Below are positions 27,118 through 35,766 of a DNA stretch of 64,000 bases, in pieces. The notes beneath the pieces were generated by a model. The model did not search any database. It saw only the letters and a list, made by a program, of their open reading frames with translations, and was not told where the DNA came from. The first letter of the stretch is position 1. Each line of letters opens with the position of its first letter. The position numbers and the translations under genes were made by a program. This stretch comes from an uncultured Paracoccaceae bacterium. GTDB taxonomy: Bacteria; Pseudomonadota; Alphaproteobacteria; Rhodobacterales; Rhodobacteraceae. Where the stretch lies: contig CALSOO010000004.1 in assembly GCA_943787985.1 (NCBI GenBank), positions 1-64,000 on the forward strand. Reading direction: 5' to 3'.

Positions 27118-27143
27118 AAGGCGGGCTCCAAAATGCCCGCCTT
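27118..27143 (+). terminator. Rho-independent terminator after gap
   Basis: AAGGCGGGC (27118-27126) pairs with GCCCGCCTT (27135-27143) across TCCAAAAT and is followed by CTTTTTG. The A-run on the left means it may also stop transcription from the opposite strand operon. Confidence 0.88.
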
Positions 27144-27244
27144 CTTTTTGGGGCGTAGCGGATTGATCGGCCAGCAGGCTGATGATTTCACCGCGCGAAA
27201 ATCCATGGTCATCGGTTCTGGTTTTCGCCTACAAGATCACTTTT

Positions 27245-28081
27245 TTAAGATTTCTTCGTATCATCAATGACGTTCATGCCCGCAAGGCCGGAGTTGCCCA
27301 ATGCGACGCCGGCAAAAGGGCCACCGTGGCACATGTGATTTGGGTCATGCGGGTTCATGGGTGGCTCATTCGCGAGCACTTCAACGGCAAACTGTTCCGC
27401 GTTGTCTTTGGGGCGGTAGCCAATGAAGCTGGCCTTGGCGTTGTCCACCGGAGCGCGGTCATTGTTGGAGACACCGTAGATCACCGCAAACCCTGTCACA
27501 GGCGTTTCAATACAACGTGTCACAAGCTGGATCAGATCGTCGTAAGACAACCATGACCCCAAGGCGCGTGCATTGTTGACCTGAGCACAAGACAGAATGC
27601 GCATGTGGACGCTTTCCAACCCGTTTTTCTCCCAATACATACGCCCCAAGTCTTCGGTAAAGCACTTGGCAAGGCCGTAGAATGTGTCGGGACGGTGGGC
27701 GACTTCGGTGTCGATGAATTCGTTCTTCGGATACATCCCGACAGCGTGGATCGAAGAGCCGTAAATGACGCGGCGCACGCCGTGGCGGTGTGCGGCTTCC
27801 CAGACGTTGTAAGACCCGACAAAGTTTGGCCCCAAGAGTTGCTCAAACGGTCCTTCGTCTACGAACGCGCCCATGTGCACGACCATGTCAGCGCCTTCGA
27901 TGACCTTTGACATGGCATCAAAATCAGCCAAATCGGCCTGTATATAGGTCTCGCCTGCGTAGAGCGTGCCCGGGGCGTCTTTGATGTCGGTGGACACCAA
28001 TGCGTCGCACATTTTGGTCAATGGTTCGCGCAGATAGGATCCCAAACGGCCTGCGGCCCCTGTGAGTACGATTTTTTTCAT
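27245..28081 (-). CDS. NAD-dependent epimerase/dehydratase-family protein, uronate-dehydrogenase-like
   Basis: A 278-residue extended short-chain dehydrogenase. It has an N-terminal Rossmann motif VLTGAAGRLGSYL, DLADFDAMSKVIEGADMVVHMGAF, a YGSSIHAVGMYP serine region and the catalytic YGLAK. Overall order and wording (YGLAKCFTEDLGRMYWEKNGLESVHMRI, then GYRPKDNAEQF) closely follow known NAD-dependent uronate dehydrogenases, which oxidise galacturonate or glucuronate to the aldarolactone. It is the last gene of the hyu-type operon and overlaps the aminotransferase remnant by 4 bases. Substrate assignment is an inference from family similarity. Confidence 0.85.
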   Translation of the reverse strand: MKKIVLTGAAGRLGSYLREPLTKMCDALVSTDIKDAPGTLYAGETYIQADLADFDAMSKVIEGADMVVHMGAFVDEGPFEQLLGPNFVGSYNVWEAAHRHGVRRVIYGSSIHAVGMYPKNEFIDTEVAHRPDTFYGLAKCFTEDLGRMYWEKNGLESVHMRILSCAQVNNARALGSWLSYDDLIQLVTRCIETPVTGFAVIYGVSNNDRAPVDNAKASFIGYRPKDNAEQFAVEVLANEPPMNPHDPNHMCHGGPFAGVALGNSGLAGMNVIDDTKKS

Positions 28082-28734
28082 AGTGTTTCCTTTGGCTTAA
28101 GGGCGTTCACGGCTTTTGCCAGACGCTCCATTGCAGTGGTCAGGACCGCTTTGGAGGCGGCGGTTGAAATGCGGAAATAGGGTTCGAGTTCATAGGCGCT
28201 GACCTGCCCCCTTGATCGCGGCCATGACCAAAGTGCAGTCAAGGCGGCGGGGACAGCGCCGTATCTGATCCGCCACCCCGTCATCGCATATGCTGTCGCG
28301 GGGCATGTCAGTGCGACAGGAGCGCCACCAAGGATCAAAACGATGTCTTTGTGCTGTCCGAAATAGGGGGCGCAGAGCAACACTTCGTCACCCGCTTCCA
28401 ACGTCGCCATCATCGCGTTGAACAAAACCTGCTTGGCGCCATTGGACACAATAACTTCGTCTAATCCGTAGCTTAACTGGTTTTCGCGTGCCAATTTGTC
28501 CACAACCGCGTGGCGCAATCTAAACGTGCCGTTGGTCGGCGAATAACGGGTTTCGCCATTCAAAGCGGCGCGATGTGCTGCCTTGATGATGTGGGTGGGC
28601 GTCTCGAAATCCGGCTCCCCGAGGCCAAGGTCGATCACATCCTGCCCCGCAGCCTTTGCGGCATTGGCTGCCTGACTGACCCATGCGGATGGGGAGGGTT
28701 TGATCTGATCCAGGCGCGCGGCGGCGAACTTCAT
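28078..28734 (-). pseudogene. Aspartate-aminotransferase-family gene with large internal deletions
   Basis: The first about 140 residues read as a normal fold-type I aminotransferase (VIDLGLGEPDFETPTHI, YSPTNGTFRLRHAVVDKL, VIVSNGAKQVLFNAMMATL). The text then jumps to AYAMTGWRIRYG, which in intact enzymes follows the PLP-binding Lys (SKxYAMTGWRIGY), and then jumps again to a short C-terminal YFRISTAAS piece. About 100 residues are missing at the first join and roughly another 100 at the second, giving 218 residues instead of about 400. The catalytic lysine and most of the large domain are gone, so it cannot be a working transaminase, yet the reading frame and the 4-base overlaps with both neighbours remain. 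Confidence 0.85.
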
Positions 28735-29504
28735 TTCAAACCGCTTTTAACGGTGCTGAGAAGGGTGTCGGCCGCGCGTGCCAAAAGCGATGTATCGGTG
28801 CCGCAGGCCACAAATGTGAACCCTTCGTTGAGCAATTGCGTGGCAAAAGCCGCATCATTGACAAGGGTTCCAACAGGCACGCCGATCTCGCGCAGTTTTG
28901 CAGCAGCTGGGCGGATAAGGTCCCATACTTCGGTGTCCAGTGGTTTGCCGAGTTTCCCGATGTCAGCAGCGATGTCCGCAGGTCCAAAGAATATTCCATC
29001 CACTCCGTCCACCGAGGCGATCTCGACAGCTTGTTCGATGGCCGCGCGGGTTTCGATTTGCAGAATGACCGTTGTTTCGCCCTCGACGCGGTCCAGATAA
29101 TCCGTGACCCGTCCGAATTTGTTCGCCCGCGTCGCACCGGAAAAACCGCGGATTCCATGTGGTGGGTAGCGTGTGGCGGCGACGGCCTGTTTTGCTTCTT
29201 CCACGGATTGGATCATCGGGAACAAGAGGCCGGGTGCGCCCATGTCGAGCAGGCGTTTGACGGCCACTGCATCGTTCCATTCAGGGCGCACAATCGCCGT
29301 GGTGTTGGAGGATGCGAAGGCCTGAAGTTGTCCCAGAACACTGAAGTAGTCGTTGATTGAGTGTTCCATGTCGACAAGCGCCCAGTCAAACCCGGCAGGT
29401 GCGGTGACTTCTGCGGCGAACGGGCTGTTGAGGCTGATCCAGATCCCCAACTGTTTGTTGCCTTTGCTGATGGCTTGCGTAAATGAATTGCTTTGCAGTT
29501 TCAT
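28731..29504 (-). CDS. HpcH/HpaI-family aldolase
   Basis: A 257-residue class II (metal-dependent) pyruvate-type aldolase or lyase. Signatures are GFDWALVDMEHS (with the metal/base region), GAPGLLFPMIQSVEEAKQAV, ILQIETRAAIEQAV (metal-binding Glu) and DGIFFGPADIAADIG (metal-binding Asp). Relatives cleave 2-keto-3-deoxy-sugar acids or 4-hydroxy-2-oxo acids to pyruvate plus an aldehyde. It overlaps genes on both sides, so it belongs to the operon. The neighbouring uronate-dehydrogenase-like enzyme would suit a sugar-acid substrate, while hyuAB suggests a cyclic amide; the true substrate is open. Confidence 0.9.
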   Translation of the reverse strand: MKLQSNSFTQAISKGNKQLGIWISLNSPFAAEVTAPAGFDWALVDMEHSINDYFSVLGQLQAFASSNTTAIVRPEWNDAVAVKRLLDMGAPGLLFPMIQSVEEAKQAVAATRYPPHGIRGFSGATRANKFGRVTDYLDRVEGETTVILQIETRAAIEQAVEIASVDGVDGIFFGPADIAADIGKLGKPLDTEVWDLIRPAAAKLREIGVPVGTLVNDAAFATQLLNEGFTFVACGTDTSLLARAADTLLSTVKSGLK

Positions 29505-30718
29505 TAGATTACCGCCTTTTCGATCATTGGGGTTTTGCTCAGGATACGCTCGAATCCGAATGGTTTCAAATCAAGGCTACGGTACTCGCCGTGCACCAAA
29601 AGCTCGGCCATGCCACGCCCCATCGCGGGGGATTGTTGCAATCCGTGGCCTGAAAATCCGTTCTGGAACATGAAGTTGCTCACTTCAGGGTGGGCGCCCA
29701 GAACCGCGTTGTGGTCCAGTGTGTTCGTCGCGTAGTGGCCCGCCCATTGGTGGGTCACTTTCACGGCCTCGAACTGGGGGATGCGGGTGGCAATGATGGG
29801 CCACGCGTGATTTTCCCAAAACCCGTGATCCATGGTGAAATCATCCGGCTCGACCGCTTCATCCACATCTGCATGTCCACCCGCCTGATAGGTGCCGCCG
29901 CCGTTTTCGCGCACGTGCACACCCGAAGGGTCGATGGTCAACGGCAAGTCCTGATCAATCGGGTTTTCGGCCGAGAATATCCAAGAGTAGCGTTTGCGCG
30001 GTTCTACAGGAATGTCGATGCCTGCCATGTGCGCCGTGCGTGCCGCGCGCGGTCCCGAAGCATTCACGACTTGCCCGCAATGGATGACCTCGCCGCTGGC
30101 GAGTGTCACGCTGTCGACGCGCGTGCCGTTTGCGTTTTTGGTGATCGCGACGACTTCATTGTGCACGTATTCGACGCCGCGTTCACGGGCGAGCTTGCGC
30201 CACCAGTCAAACACGGCAGCCCCGTCCCAATAGCCTTCATCCACAGTGTTGATGGACCCCAGAACAATGTCGTCAACGTTGTAGAACGGGTAGCGCGCTT
30301 TGATGTCGTCGGGCGTCATCAGCTGAGTGGCTGCCCCCGCTTTGTGCTGGACTTTGATGTTTTCGCGCAAAGCTTGAGCGAAGGCTTCGGTGTCTGCGAG
30401 GTACATGTATCCGAATGAGCGGATGGACAATTCAGGCACACGGTCGTCGTTCATGTAGGTCCGTATGTTTTTCACAAAGTCAGCTGCGAACTGGGAAATA
30501 CGTACGTTTAATTCTGTGGAATACTGTTGGCGCATGCAGGAGTTTGTGTGCGCGGTCGAGCTGAATTCATAAGACGGGTCGCGCTCAATCACCAGAACGC
30601 GGCCTTGAAAATCCTTTTGTTCGGTTAAAAACCAAGCTGTAGAAGAGCCCATGATAGCCCCGCCAATGATGACGACGTCATAGGTGTCATGCGCAGGTGT
30701 TGTGTTGAGCGTGGCCAT
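29504..30718 (-). CDS. FAD-dependent oxidoreductase (DAO family, FOXRED1/sarcosine-oxidase-like)
   Basis: A 404-residue DAO-fold flavoprotein. It has the N-terminal FAD-binding VVIIGGAIMGSSTAWFLTEQ, a conserved SSTAHTNSCMRQQYS, VVNASGPRAARTA and the C-terminal WAGHYATNTLDHNAVLG with FMFQNGFSGHGLQQSPAMGRG. This branch oxidises secondary or N-methyl amino acids, among other amines. It abuts hyuB (shared base at 30718) and the aldolase (29504). In the operon it could act on an amino acid released by the hydantoinase-like enzymes (inference). Confidence 0.9.
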   Translation of the reverse strand: MATLNTTPAHDTYDVVIIGGAIMGSSTAWFLTEQKDFQGRVLVIERDPSYEFSSTAHTNSCMRQQYSTELNVRISQFAADFVKNIRTYMNDDRVPELSIRSFGYMYLADTEAFAQALRENIKVQHKAGAATQLMTPDDIKARYPFYNVDDIVLGSINTVDEGYWDGAAVFDWWRKLARERGVEYVHNEVVAITKNANGTRVDSVTLASGEVIHCGQVVNASGPRAARTAHMAGIDIPVEPRKRYSWIFSAENPIDQDLPLTIDPSGVHVRENGGGTYQAGGHADVDEAVEPDDFTMDHGFWENHAWPIIATRIPQFEAVKVTHQWAGHYATNTLDHNAVLGAHPEVSNFMFQNGFSGHGLQQSPAMGRGMAELLVHGEYRSLDLKPFGFERILSKTPMIEKAVI

Positions 30719-32427
30719 TACAGTGTCTCTCCTTTCGCCACAGCAGCTTCAACTGCGGCAATGTCATCGGCGCTGAGGCCATAGTCTTTTGTTGCAGTTT
30801 GGGCGGAAATATAGCCGAGTGCCAAGTCTCTTTTCACCAATTCCGCAGGCCGCTCGCCTGGATTGCCGTAGCCTGCACCGCCCGGGAAGGCCATGACCAC
30901 TTTGCGCCCGTTTGCGACGAATTGTTTGCCTTTTCCGTTCATCGCTGTGCCGTCGTCTTGGGTAATTGTGGTCGGTGCCCCGGCCCCGCCGCCGCGCCGT
31001 CCTTGTGCAGGGTGGTCAACACGGTCGAACATGGCCTGAATGTCGAATTCGTGCCCGTCTCGCGCGCCGACTTCCATGTATTGCCCTAAACCGCCGCGTT
31101 GCTTGCCGGATCCACCTGAATCGGGGCGCAATTCCTTGCGCCAGATGATCACAGGGCCCGCGTGTTCGGTGGCTTCGATGGGCATGGTCATCACGCCTGA
31201 GGGAAACGCCGTGGCATTCAGCCCGTCATGTTCGGGGCGCGCGCCAGAGCCGCCAGAATTGAAGGTCAGTACTTCGGAGCGCACTGCATCTTCGGGGGCT
31301 GGCGCGTCTGTGCGCGGTCGCAAGGACACTTGGAAATTGCACAAACATCCGGCCCCCTCTGCGGGCACAAGGCCGGGTACGATTTTGTCGAATGCGTTAA
31401 ACACAGTGTCCGGTACGAAGTGGCCCACGATGTGGCGCAAGGCGACCGGCGCGGGGTGTAGCGCGTTCACGATAGTGTTTTCGGGTGCGGAAATCTCGAA
31501 CGGCGCGAGGCTGGCCGCGTTGTTGGGAATTTCTGGCGCTATCGCCACTTTGAGCGCGTAGCAGGCGTAGGCTTTGGCATAAACAAGGGGGCAGTTGATG
31601 CCCTTTTTGTCCAAGCCTGAAGACCCTGTGAAATCCGAGACAATTCGATCTTCATACACGGTCACTTCGACCTTGAGCGTAATAGGGGTGTCAAATCCAT
31701 CTACCGTGAGTTCGCCTGTTGCCGAAGCGCGCGGCAGGGCTGCGATGGCTTCGATTGTCGCACGACGCGAATTTTCCAGAATAAAACGTCCAACCCCATC
31801 GAGGTCCGCCAGCTCGAACTCTTCCATCATTTCGATCAAACGGCGGTGCCCGATTTCGTTGCACGTCGCCAGCGCGTACATGTCACCGATCAGCTGATCG
31901 GGTTCCCGTACGTTCCCCCGCACTATCCGCACAAGGGTCTCATCCACAGTGCCCCGTTGCGCAAATTTCATAATGGGAATGTAGAGCCCCTCTTCAAAAA
32001 CACTGGCCGCATCCGCCCCGAACCCGCGCCCGCCAATGTCGACGATATGGGCCGTGCAAGCAAAGAACCCTGCCAAAGTACCGTTGTGAAAGGATGGCGT
32101 TACCATTGTTATGTCATGCAGGTGCCCCGTGCCCTCCCAAGGGTCATTGGTGATGTAGATGTCCCCTTCAAAGATGTTGTCCGGACCGATGCGTCTGATG
32201 AAATGCGCGACTGCATCAGCCATTGCGTTGACGTGGCCCGGTGTGCCCGTGACAGCCTGTGCAAGCATTTGCCCTGACACGTCATAGACGCCTGCGGACA
32301 AGTCTCCGGCTTCGCGCACAGAGGTTGAGAATGCGGTCCGAACAAGGGCTTGCGCCTGTTCTTCGACCACTGAGATCAGGCGGTTCCACATGACTTGATA
32401 GGCGACAGTAGAGTGCACTTTGGTCAT
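30718..32427 (-). CDS. hyuB: Hydantoinase B/oxoprolinase-family protein
   Basis: A 569-residue HyuB-type subunit with family segments VREAGDLSAGVYDVSGQMLAQA, GDIYITNDPWEGTGHLHDITMVTP, DFTGSSGLDKKGINCPLVY, FNSGGSGARPEHDGLNATAFPSG and RGGLGQYMEVG. With HyuA it forms an ATP-dependent amidohydrolase (N-methylhydantoinase, 5-oxoprolinase-like) or carboxylase-like complex. It starts 4 bases after hyuA and abuts the flavoprotein gene. The substrate is probably a cyclic amide but is not determined. Confidence 0.93.
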   Translation of the reverse strand: MTKVHSTVAYQVMWNRLISVVEEQAQALVRTAFSTSVREAGDLSAGVYDVSGQMLAQAVTGTPGHVNAMADAVAHFIRRIGPDNIFEGDIYITNDPWEGTGHLHDITMVTPSFHNGTLAGFFACTAHIVDIGGRGFGADAASVFEEGLYIPIMKFAQRGTVDETLVRIVRGNVREPDQLIGDMYALATCNEIGHRRLIEMMEEFELADLDGVGRFILENSRRATIEAIAALPRASATGELTVDGFDTPITLKVEVTVYEDRIVSDFTGSSGLDKKGINCPLVYAKAYACYALKVAIAPEIPNNAASLAPFEISAPENTIVNALHPAPVALRHIVGHFVPDTVFNAFDKIVPGLVPAEGAGCLCNFQVSLRPRTDAPAPEDAVRSEVLTFNSGGSGARPEHDGLNATAFPSGVMTMPIEATEHAGPVIIWRKELRPDSGGSGKQRGGLGQYMEVGARDGHEFDIQAMFDRVDHPAQGRRGGGAGAPTTITQDDGTAMNGKGKQFVANGRKVVMAFPGGAGYGNPGERPAELVKRDLALGYISAQTATKDYGLSADDIAAVEAAVAKGETL

Positions 32428-32431
32428 AGTC

Positions 32432-34510
32432 TTATCCTTTCACACGCACATCTATGCAGCCGTCGGGCTGTCGGATGGCGTGGCGTGAAGCGGGGATGAT
32501 GATTGTTGTTTCATCTTCGGTGATCGCGGCGGGGCCATTTGCGATATCGCCTGCTGTCATGTCCTCGCGCAGGACAACTGTTGCGTCGGTGAAATGGCCG
32601 AGTGCGGGATCAAACAGTTTGCGCGGTCCGTGAATTTTCGCAAGGGCGCTGCCTGCGCTTTCCCCGACGCGCTCGACGGTCTCGGGTGGGGTTGTGGCAT
32701 TGACGGACCAGACGGTGATTTCGATGTTCATGCCCTGAACTGCGCGCCCAAACAGTTTCACGTAGTCTTCGACAAACCGTGCTTCAAATACATGCACATC
32801 CGGGTTCATTGCTTGGGCTTCGGTCAAAGTGATCGGAATCTCCCAACCTTGCCCCGCGTAGCGCATGTAAACTTTAAATTCTGACAAGATGTCAGCCTTT
32901 GCATCGCAGTTGCGCACAAACCCTGTTGCTTCTGCTTGGAGGTCGGCCAACAGGGATTTGATTTTCTCGCCGTCAAAGCTGTCGAGAGTCATATAGACAG
33001 AGCGGTTTGCCTCAAAACTGAAGGGCGCGCGCAAAAAGCCGATGGCAGAGCCGACGCCGGCGCCTTCGGGAACCAGCAAGCGGGACACTCCAAGCTTTTC
33101 GCACAACCGTCCTGCATGAAGGGGCGCCGCGCCGCCAAAGGCAATCATGGTGTATTCTGACAGGTCCTCGCCGTTTTCCACTGCGTGAACGCGTGCTGCG
33201 TTGGCCATGTTTTCATCAACAACTTCGGCCAGTCCGAACGCAGATGTGGTCGCATCCATATCAAGCGCGTCCCCCAAATGGGTGGTGAGCGCAGTCGCAG
33301 AGCTGTCGGCGTGCAATTTGATGCTGCCGCCAGCAAAGTTGTCGCCATCAAGCTTGCCAAGGATCAGGTCCGCATCCGTTACAGCGGGCTTTTCGCCGCC
33401 GCGTCCGTAACAGGCAGGCCCCGGTTCCGATCCGGCACTTTCCGGCCCCACGCGAATTTGGCGCATCGCATCAACATGGGCGAGGGATCCGCCACCCGCG
33501 CCGATTTCCACCATGTCGATCACGGGGATCGAAATGGGCATGCCGGACCCTTTTTTGAAACGATAGGTGCGCGCCACTTCGAACACGCGGGAGGTCTTGG
33601 GGGTTTGGTCTTTGATCAGGCAAATCTTGGCTGTTGTGCCACCCATGTCAAAACTCAGCACTTTGTCCAAACCATAGCGCGCCGCGATATGGGCTGCAAA
33701 AACAGCCCCACCGGCAGGGCCGGATTCAACCAGACGCACAGGGAAATCTGCCGCATTCTCCAAAGAAATAATGCCGCCACCCGAGTGCATCAGAAAGATA
33801 TTGCAATCGACCCCTTCATTGCGCAAACGTCCCTCGAGGCGGCCCAGATAGGACTTCATCAGCGGCTTGATGTAGGCGTTCGCAACCACAGTGTTGAAAC
33901 GCTCGTATTCGCGCATTTGAGGCGACACTTCAGAGGACAGGGACACCATTGCTTCGGGCATTTGCTCGGCCAACACGTCGCGCACCAGCTGTTCGTGATC
34001 ATCGTTGAGATAAGAATGGATCAGGCCCACGGCGATACTTTCGTAGCCTGCCGATTTGATTTGCTCGACAACGGGTTCAATATCCGCGCGCGTCAGTTCC
34101 TTGAGGATAGCGCCAGTGGCATCCACGCGACCTGGCACGGTGTAGCGCATGTAACGGGGCAACAATGGCTCCGGCAGGTTCAGGTTCAAGTCGTATTGTT
34201 CAAAACGGGATTCAGTTCGCATTTCGATCACATCGCGAAAACCTTCGGTGGTGATCAGGGCTGTTTTTGCGCCGCGCCTTTCGATCAACGCGTTGGTGGC
34301 CAGCGTCGTGCCATGGATGATCTGGCCGATCTGCGAAGCGGTGATCCCGGCTTTGGCGCAGACTTGGGACATACCGTCGATGATCGCATTTTCAGGCGCC
34401 ACATAGGTCGTAAGAACCTTGGTCGAAAACGACTGCCCTTCGACTTCAAGAACCACATCGGTAAATGTGCCGCCGATGTCGACGCCCAGTCGGATGGAAT
34501 GCTGTGCCAT
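32432..34510 (-). CDS. hyuA: Hydantoinase A/oxoprolinase-family protein
   Basis: A 692-residue HyuA-type subunit with an actin-like ATPase fold. It opens with LGVDIGGTFTDVVLEVEG and continues with IHGTTLATNALIERRGAKTALITTEGFRDV, SFDMGGTTAKICLI (metal/phosphate motif), IGAGGGSLAHVD and MIAFGGAAPLHAGRLCEKLG. The start is ATG 34510; an in-frame codon 15 bases earlier is less likely. It is the first gene of a tightly packed six-gene operon. Two 17-bp inverted repeats lie in the 97-base gap to the LysR gene and suggest LysR control. Confidence 0.94.
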   Translation of the reverse strand: MAQHSIRLGVDIGGTFTDVVLEVEGQSFSTKVLTTYVAPENAIIDGMSQVCAKAGITASQIGQIIHGTTLATNALIERRGAKTALITTEGFRDVIEMRTESRFEQYDLNLNLPEPLLPRYMRYTVPGRVDATGAILKELTRADIEPVVEQIKSAGYESIAVGLIHSYLNDDHEQLVRDVLAEQMPEAMVSLSSEVSPQMREYERFNTVVANAYIKPLMKSYLGRLEGRLRNEGVDCNIFLMHSGGGIISLENAADFPVRLVESGPAGGAVFAAHIAARYGLDKVLSFDMGGTTAKICLIKDQTPKTSRVFEVARTYRFKKGSGMPISIPVIDMVEIGAGGGSLAHVDAMRQIRVGPESAGSEPGPACYGRGGEKPAVTDADLILGKLDGDNFAGGSIKLHADSSATALTTHLGDALDMDATTSAFGLAEVVDENMANAARVHAVENGEDLSEYTMIAFGGAAPLHAGRLCEKLGVSRLLVPEGAGVGSAIGFLRAPFSFEANRSVYMTLDSFDGEKIKSLLADLQAEATGFVRNCDAKADILSEFKVYMRYAGQGWEIPITLTEAQAMNPDVHVFEARFVEDYVKLFGRAVQGMNIEITVWSVNATTPPETVERVGESAGSALAKIHGPRKLFDPALGHFTDATVVLREDMTAGDIANGPAAITEDETTIIIPASRHAIRQPDGCIDVRVKG

Positions 34511-34554
34511 GTGAGTCGCCCTCAATCAATTTTCCCGACCACTGTGCGATACTG

Positions 34555-34571
34555 ATTGGATAGCTACCAAT
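34555..34571. promoter_or_regulatory. LysR-type inverted repeat upstream of hyuA (site 1)
   Basis: ATTGG (34555-34559) and CCAAT (34567-34571) flank 7 bases. It is of the size and symmetry of LysR-type regulator boxes (T-N11-A). It lies 45 bases upstream of the hyuA start. Confidence 0.5.
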
Positions 34572-34590
34572 TCTTATTTGATATAGGCAT

Positions 34591-34607
34591 GATAGCAAAA
34601 AACTATC
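34591..34607. promoter_or_regulatory. LysR-type inverted repeat upstream of hyuA (site 2)
   Basis: GATAG (34591-34595) and CTATC (34603-34607) flank 7 bases (CAAAAAA). It has the same arm and spacer lengths as site 1 and starts exactly 36 bases away. It abuts the stop codon of the LysR gene. Confidence 0.4.
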
Positions 34608-35537
34608 TTATACGGCCGTCGCGTCGTAAAAGGCATGCGCCGTTTCGGCGGCCACTTCTGCGGAACGGGTCATAAATGTCGCCATCTTTTCAGTCTGATA
34701 CCGCGCGGCAAAGCGCAGCGGATTTGGCAGCCAGTCGACCTCCAATGCTTTGAGCTTTCCGGCACGGATGTCCTGTGCGACCAGAACCTGTGACAAAAGG
34801 GCGACCCCCATTCCGTCGGTGACCATCTGAACGCATGAGGTCATAGAATTCGAGGGGACGATCCTTGATGTGGCGAGTCCAAGGCGATGGGCGTGTTCCG
34901 AGAGTTCCACAAAAGGCAAAGTGTGACGGGCATGGGTCAAAATCGAAAAAGGCAGCAGATCAGCAAGGCCAAGCGGGCCATGTAAGCCATCAGATAACGT
35001 AGGACTCGCGGCCCAAATATAGCCGGACGTTCCCAATTCAATCATCCCGTCGACTGGAGCTGTAAAAGGCGCATTCATCAGTGCAATGTCCAGTCTGTTC
35101 GCGCTCAAAGCCCGATCAAGGTTGCGTGACAAATCCACTGTCAACTCGACATTCACGGCGGGATAACTGTGTTTGAGACGCCGCAAATAATCGTGCAACC
35201 ACGTACAAGCCACCAGCTCGGTCACGCCAAGCCGTAAACGATCGTGAACAAGGTCTGGCCGTTTTGCGATTTCGACAACCTGCTCTGCGGCCCGCAAAGT
35301 GGCACGCCCGGCGCTGAGGATTTCGCGCCCTTTGTCGTTCAGGCGAACGGACCCCGCATCTCGTTCCATTAGACTAAAACCAAGAGTTTTTTCAAGGCTG
35401 GCGATGCGTGACGAAATGTTGGGTTGGGTGGTGTTCAGGTGGTGAGCTGCCTTTCGAAAACTGCCCAGATCGGCAACCCAGACAAGGGCTTCAAGCTGTT
35501 TGAGAGTCAGAATATGGCCGATCATGAAGGGCCTCAT
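34608..35537 (-). CDS. LysR-family transcriptional regulator of the hyu-type operon
   Basis: A regulator of about 309 residues. The N-terminal winged helix is LTLKQLEALVWVADLGSFRKAAHHL followed by TQPNISSRIASLEKTLG, and the C-terminal effector-binding domain starts near LRLGVTELVACTWL. The start is uncertain: an in-frame ATG at 35570 is followed at once by AGGAGG, so a ribosome site would then lie inside the coding region. ATG at 35537 or 35525 is more likely. It lies just upstream of hyuA on the same strand and is a good candidate to control it through the two inverted repeats between them. Confidence 0.9.
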   Translation of the reverse strand: MRPFMIGHILTLKQLEALVWVADLGSFRKAAHHLNTTQPNISSRIASLEKTLGFSLMERDAGSVRLNDKGREILSAGRATLRAAEQVVEIAKRPDLVHDRLRLGVTELVACTWLHDYLRRLKHSYPAVNVELTVDLSRNLDRALSANRLDIALMNAPFTAPVDGMIELGTSGYIWAASPTLSDGLHGPLGLADLLPFSILTHARHTLPFVELSEHAHRLGLATSRIVPSNSMTSCVQMVTDGMGVALLSQVLVAQDIRAGKLKALEVDWLPNPLRFAARYQTEKMATFMTRSAEVAAETAHAFYDATAV

Positions 35538-35766
35538 TGGCTTGTGACGGGTCTTACCTCCTGCTGACATTACAGTGCTTTGTCAATGTTTCAGCGCGGA
35601 CCGCGCCCTTGTCTTTAAGGAGTTTTCATAGACTTTCCTGGTTTAATTGGCCTGATCAATCCTTCGTTAAATCATTGCTGATAGCAATCCTCGCAACGGT
35701 TACCGGGTATTGGTGATTTGCAAAATGCCAAAGGCGAAAACCAATGAGCAGATACAAGGACAGAAG
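35538..35766. other. Divergent promoter region between the LysR gene and the chemoreceptor
   Basis: A non-coding stretch between oppositely oriented genes. It must hold both promoters, but no convincing palindrome, RNA gene or clear -35/-10 pair was recognised by eye. Confidence 0.4.

Noticed and set aside
28078-28734. A genuine small aminotransferase
   Set aside because: The PLP lysine and large-domain parts are missing and the remaining blocks are from distant positions of a normal enzyme.
33185-34555. Long open frame (456 codons) on the plus strand opposite hyuA
   Set aside because: It is the antisense of a clear hyuA coding region, has no family similarity and no sensible ribosome site. 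High GC in the third codon positions makes such shadows common.
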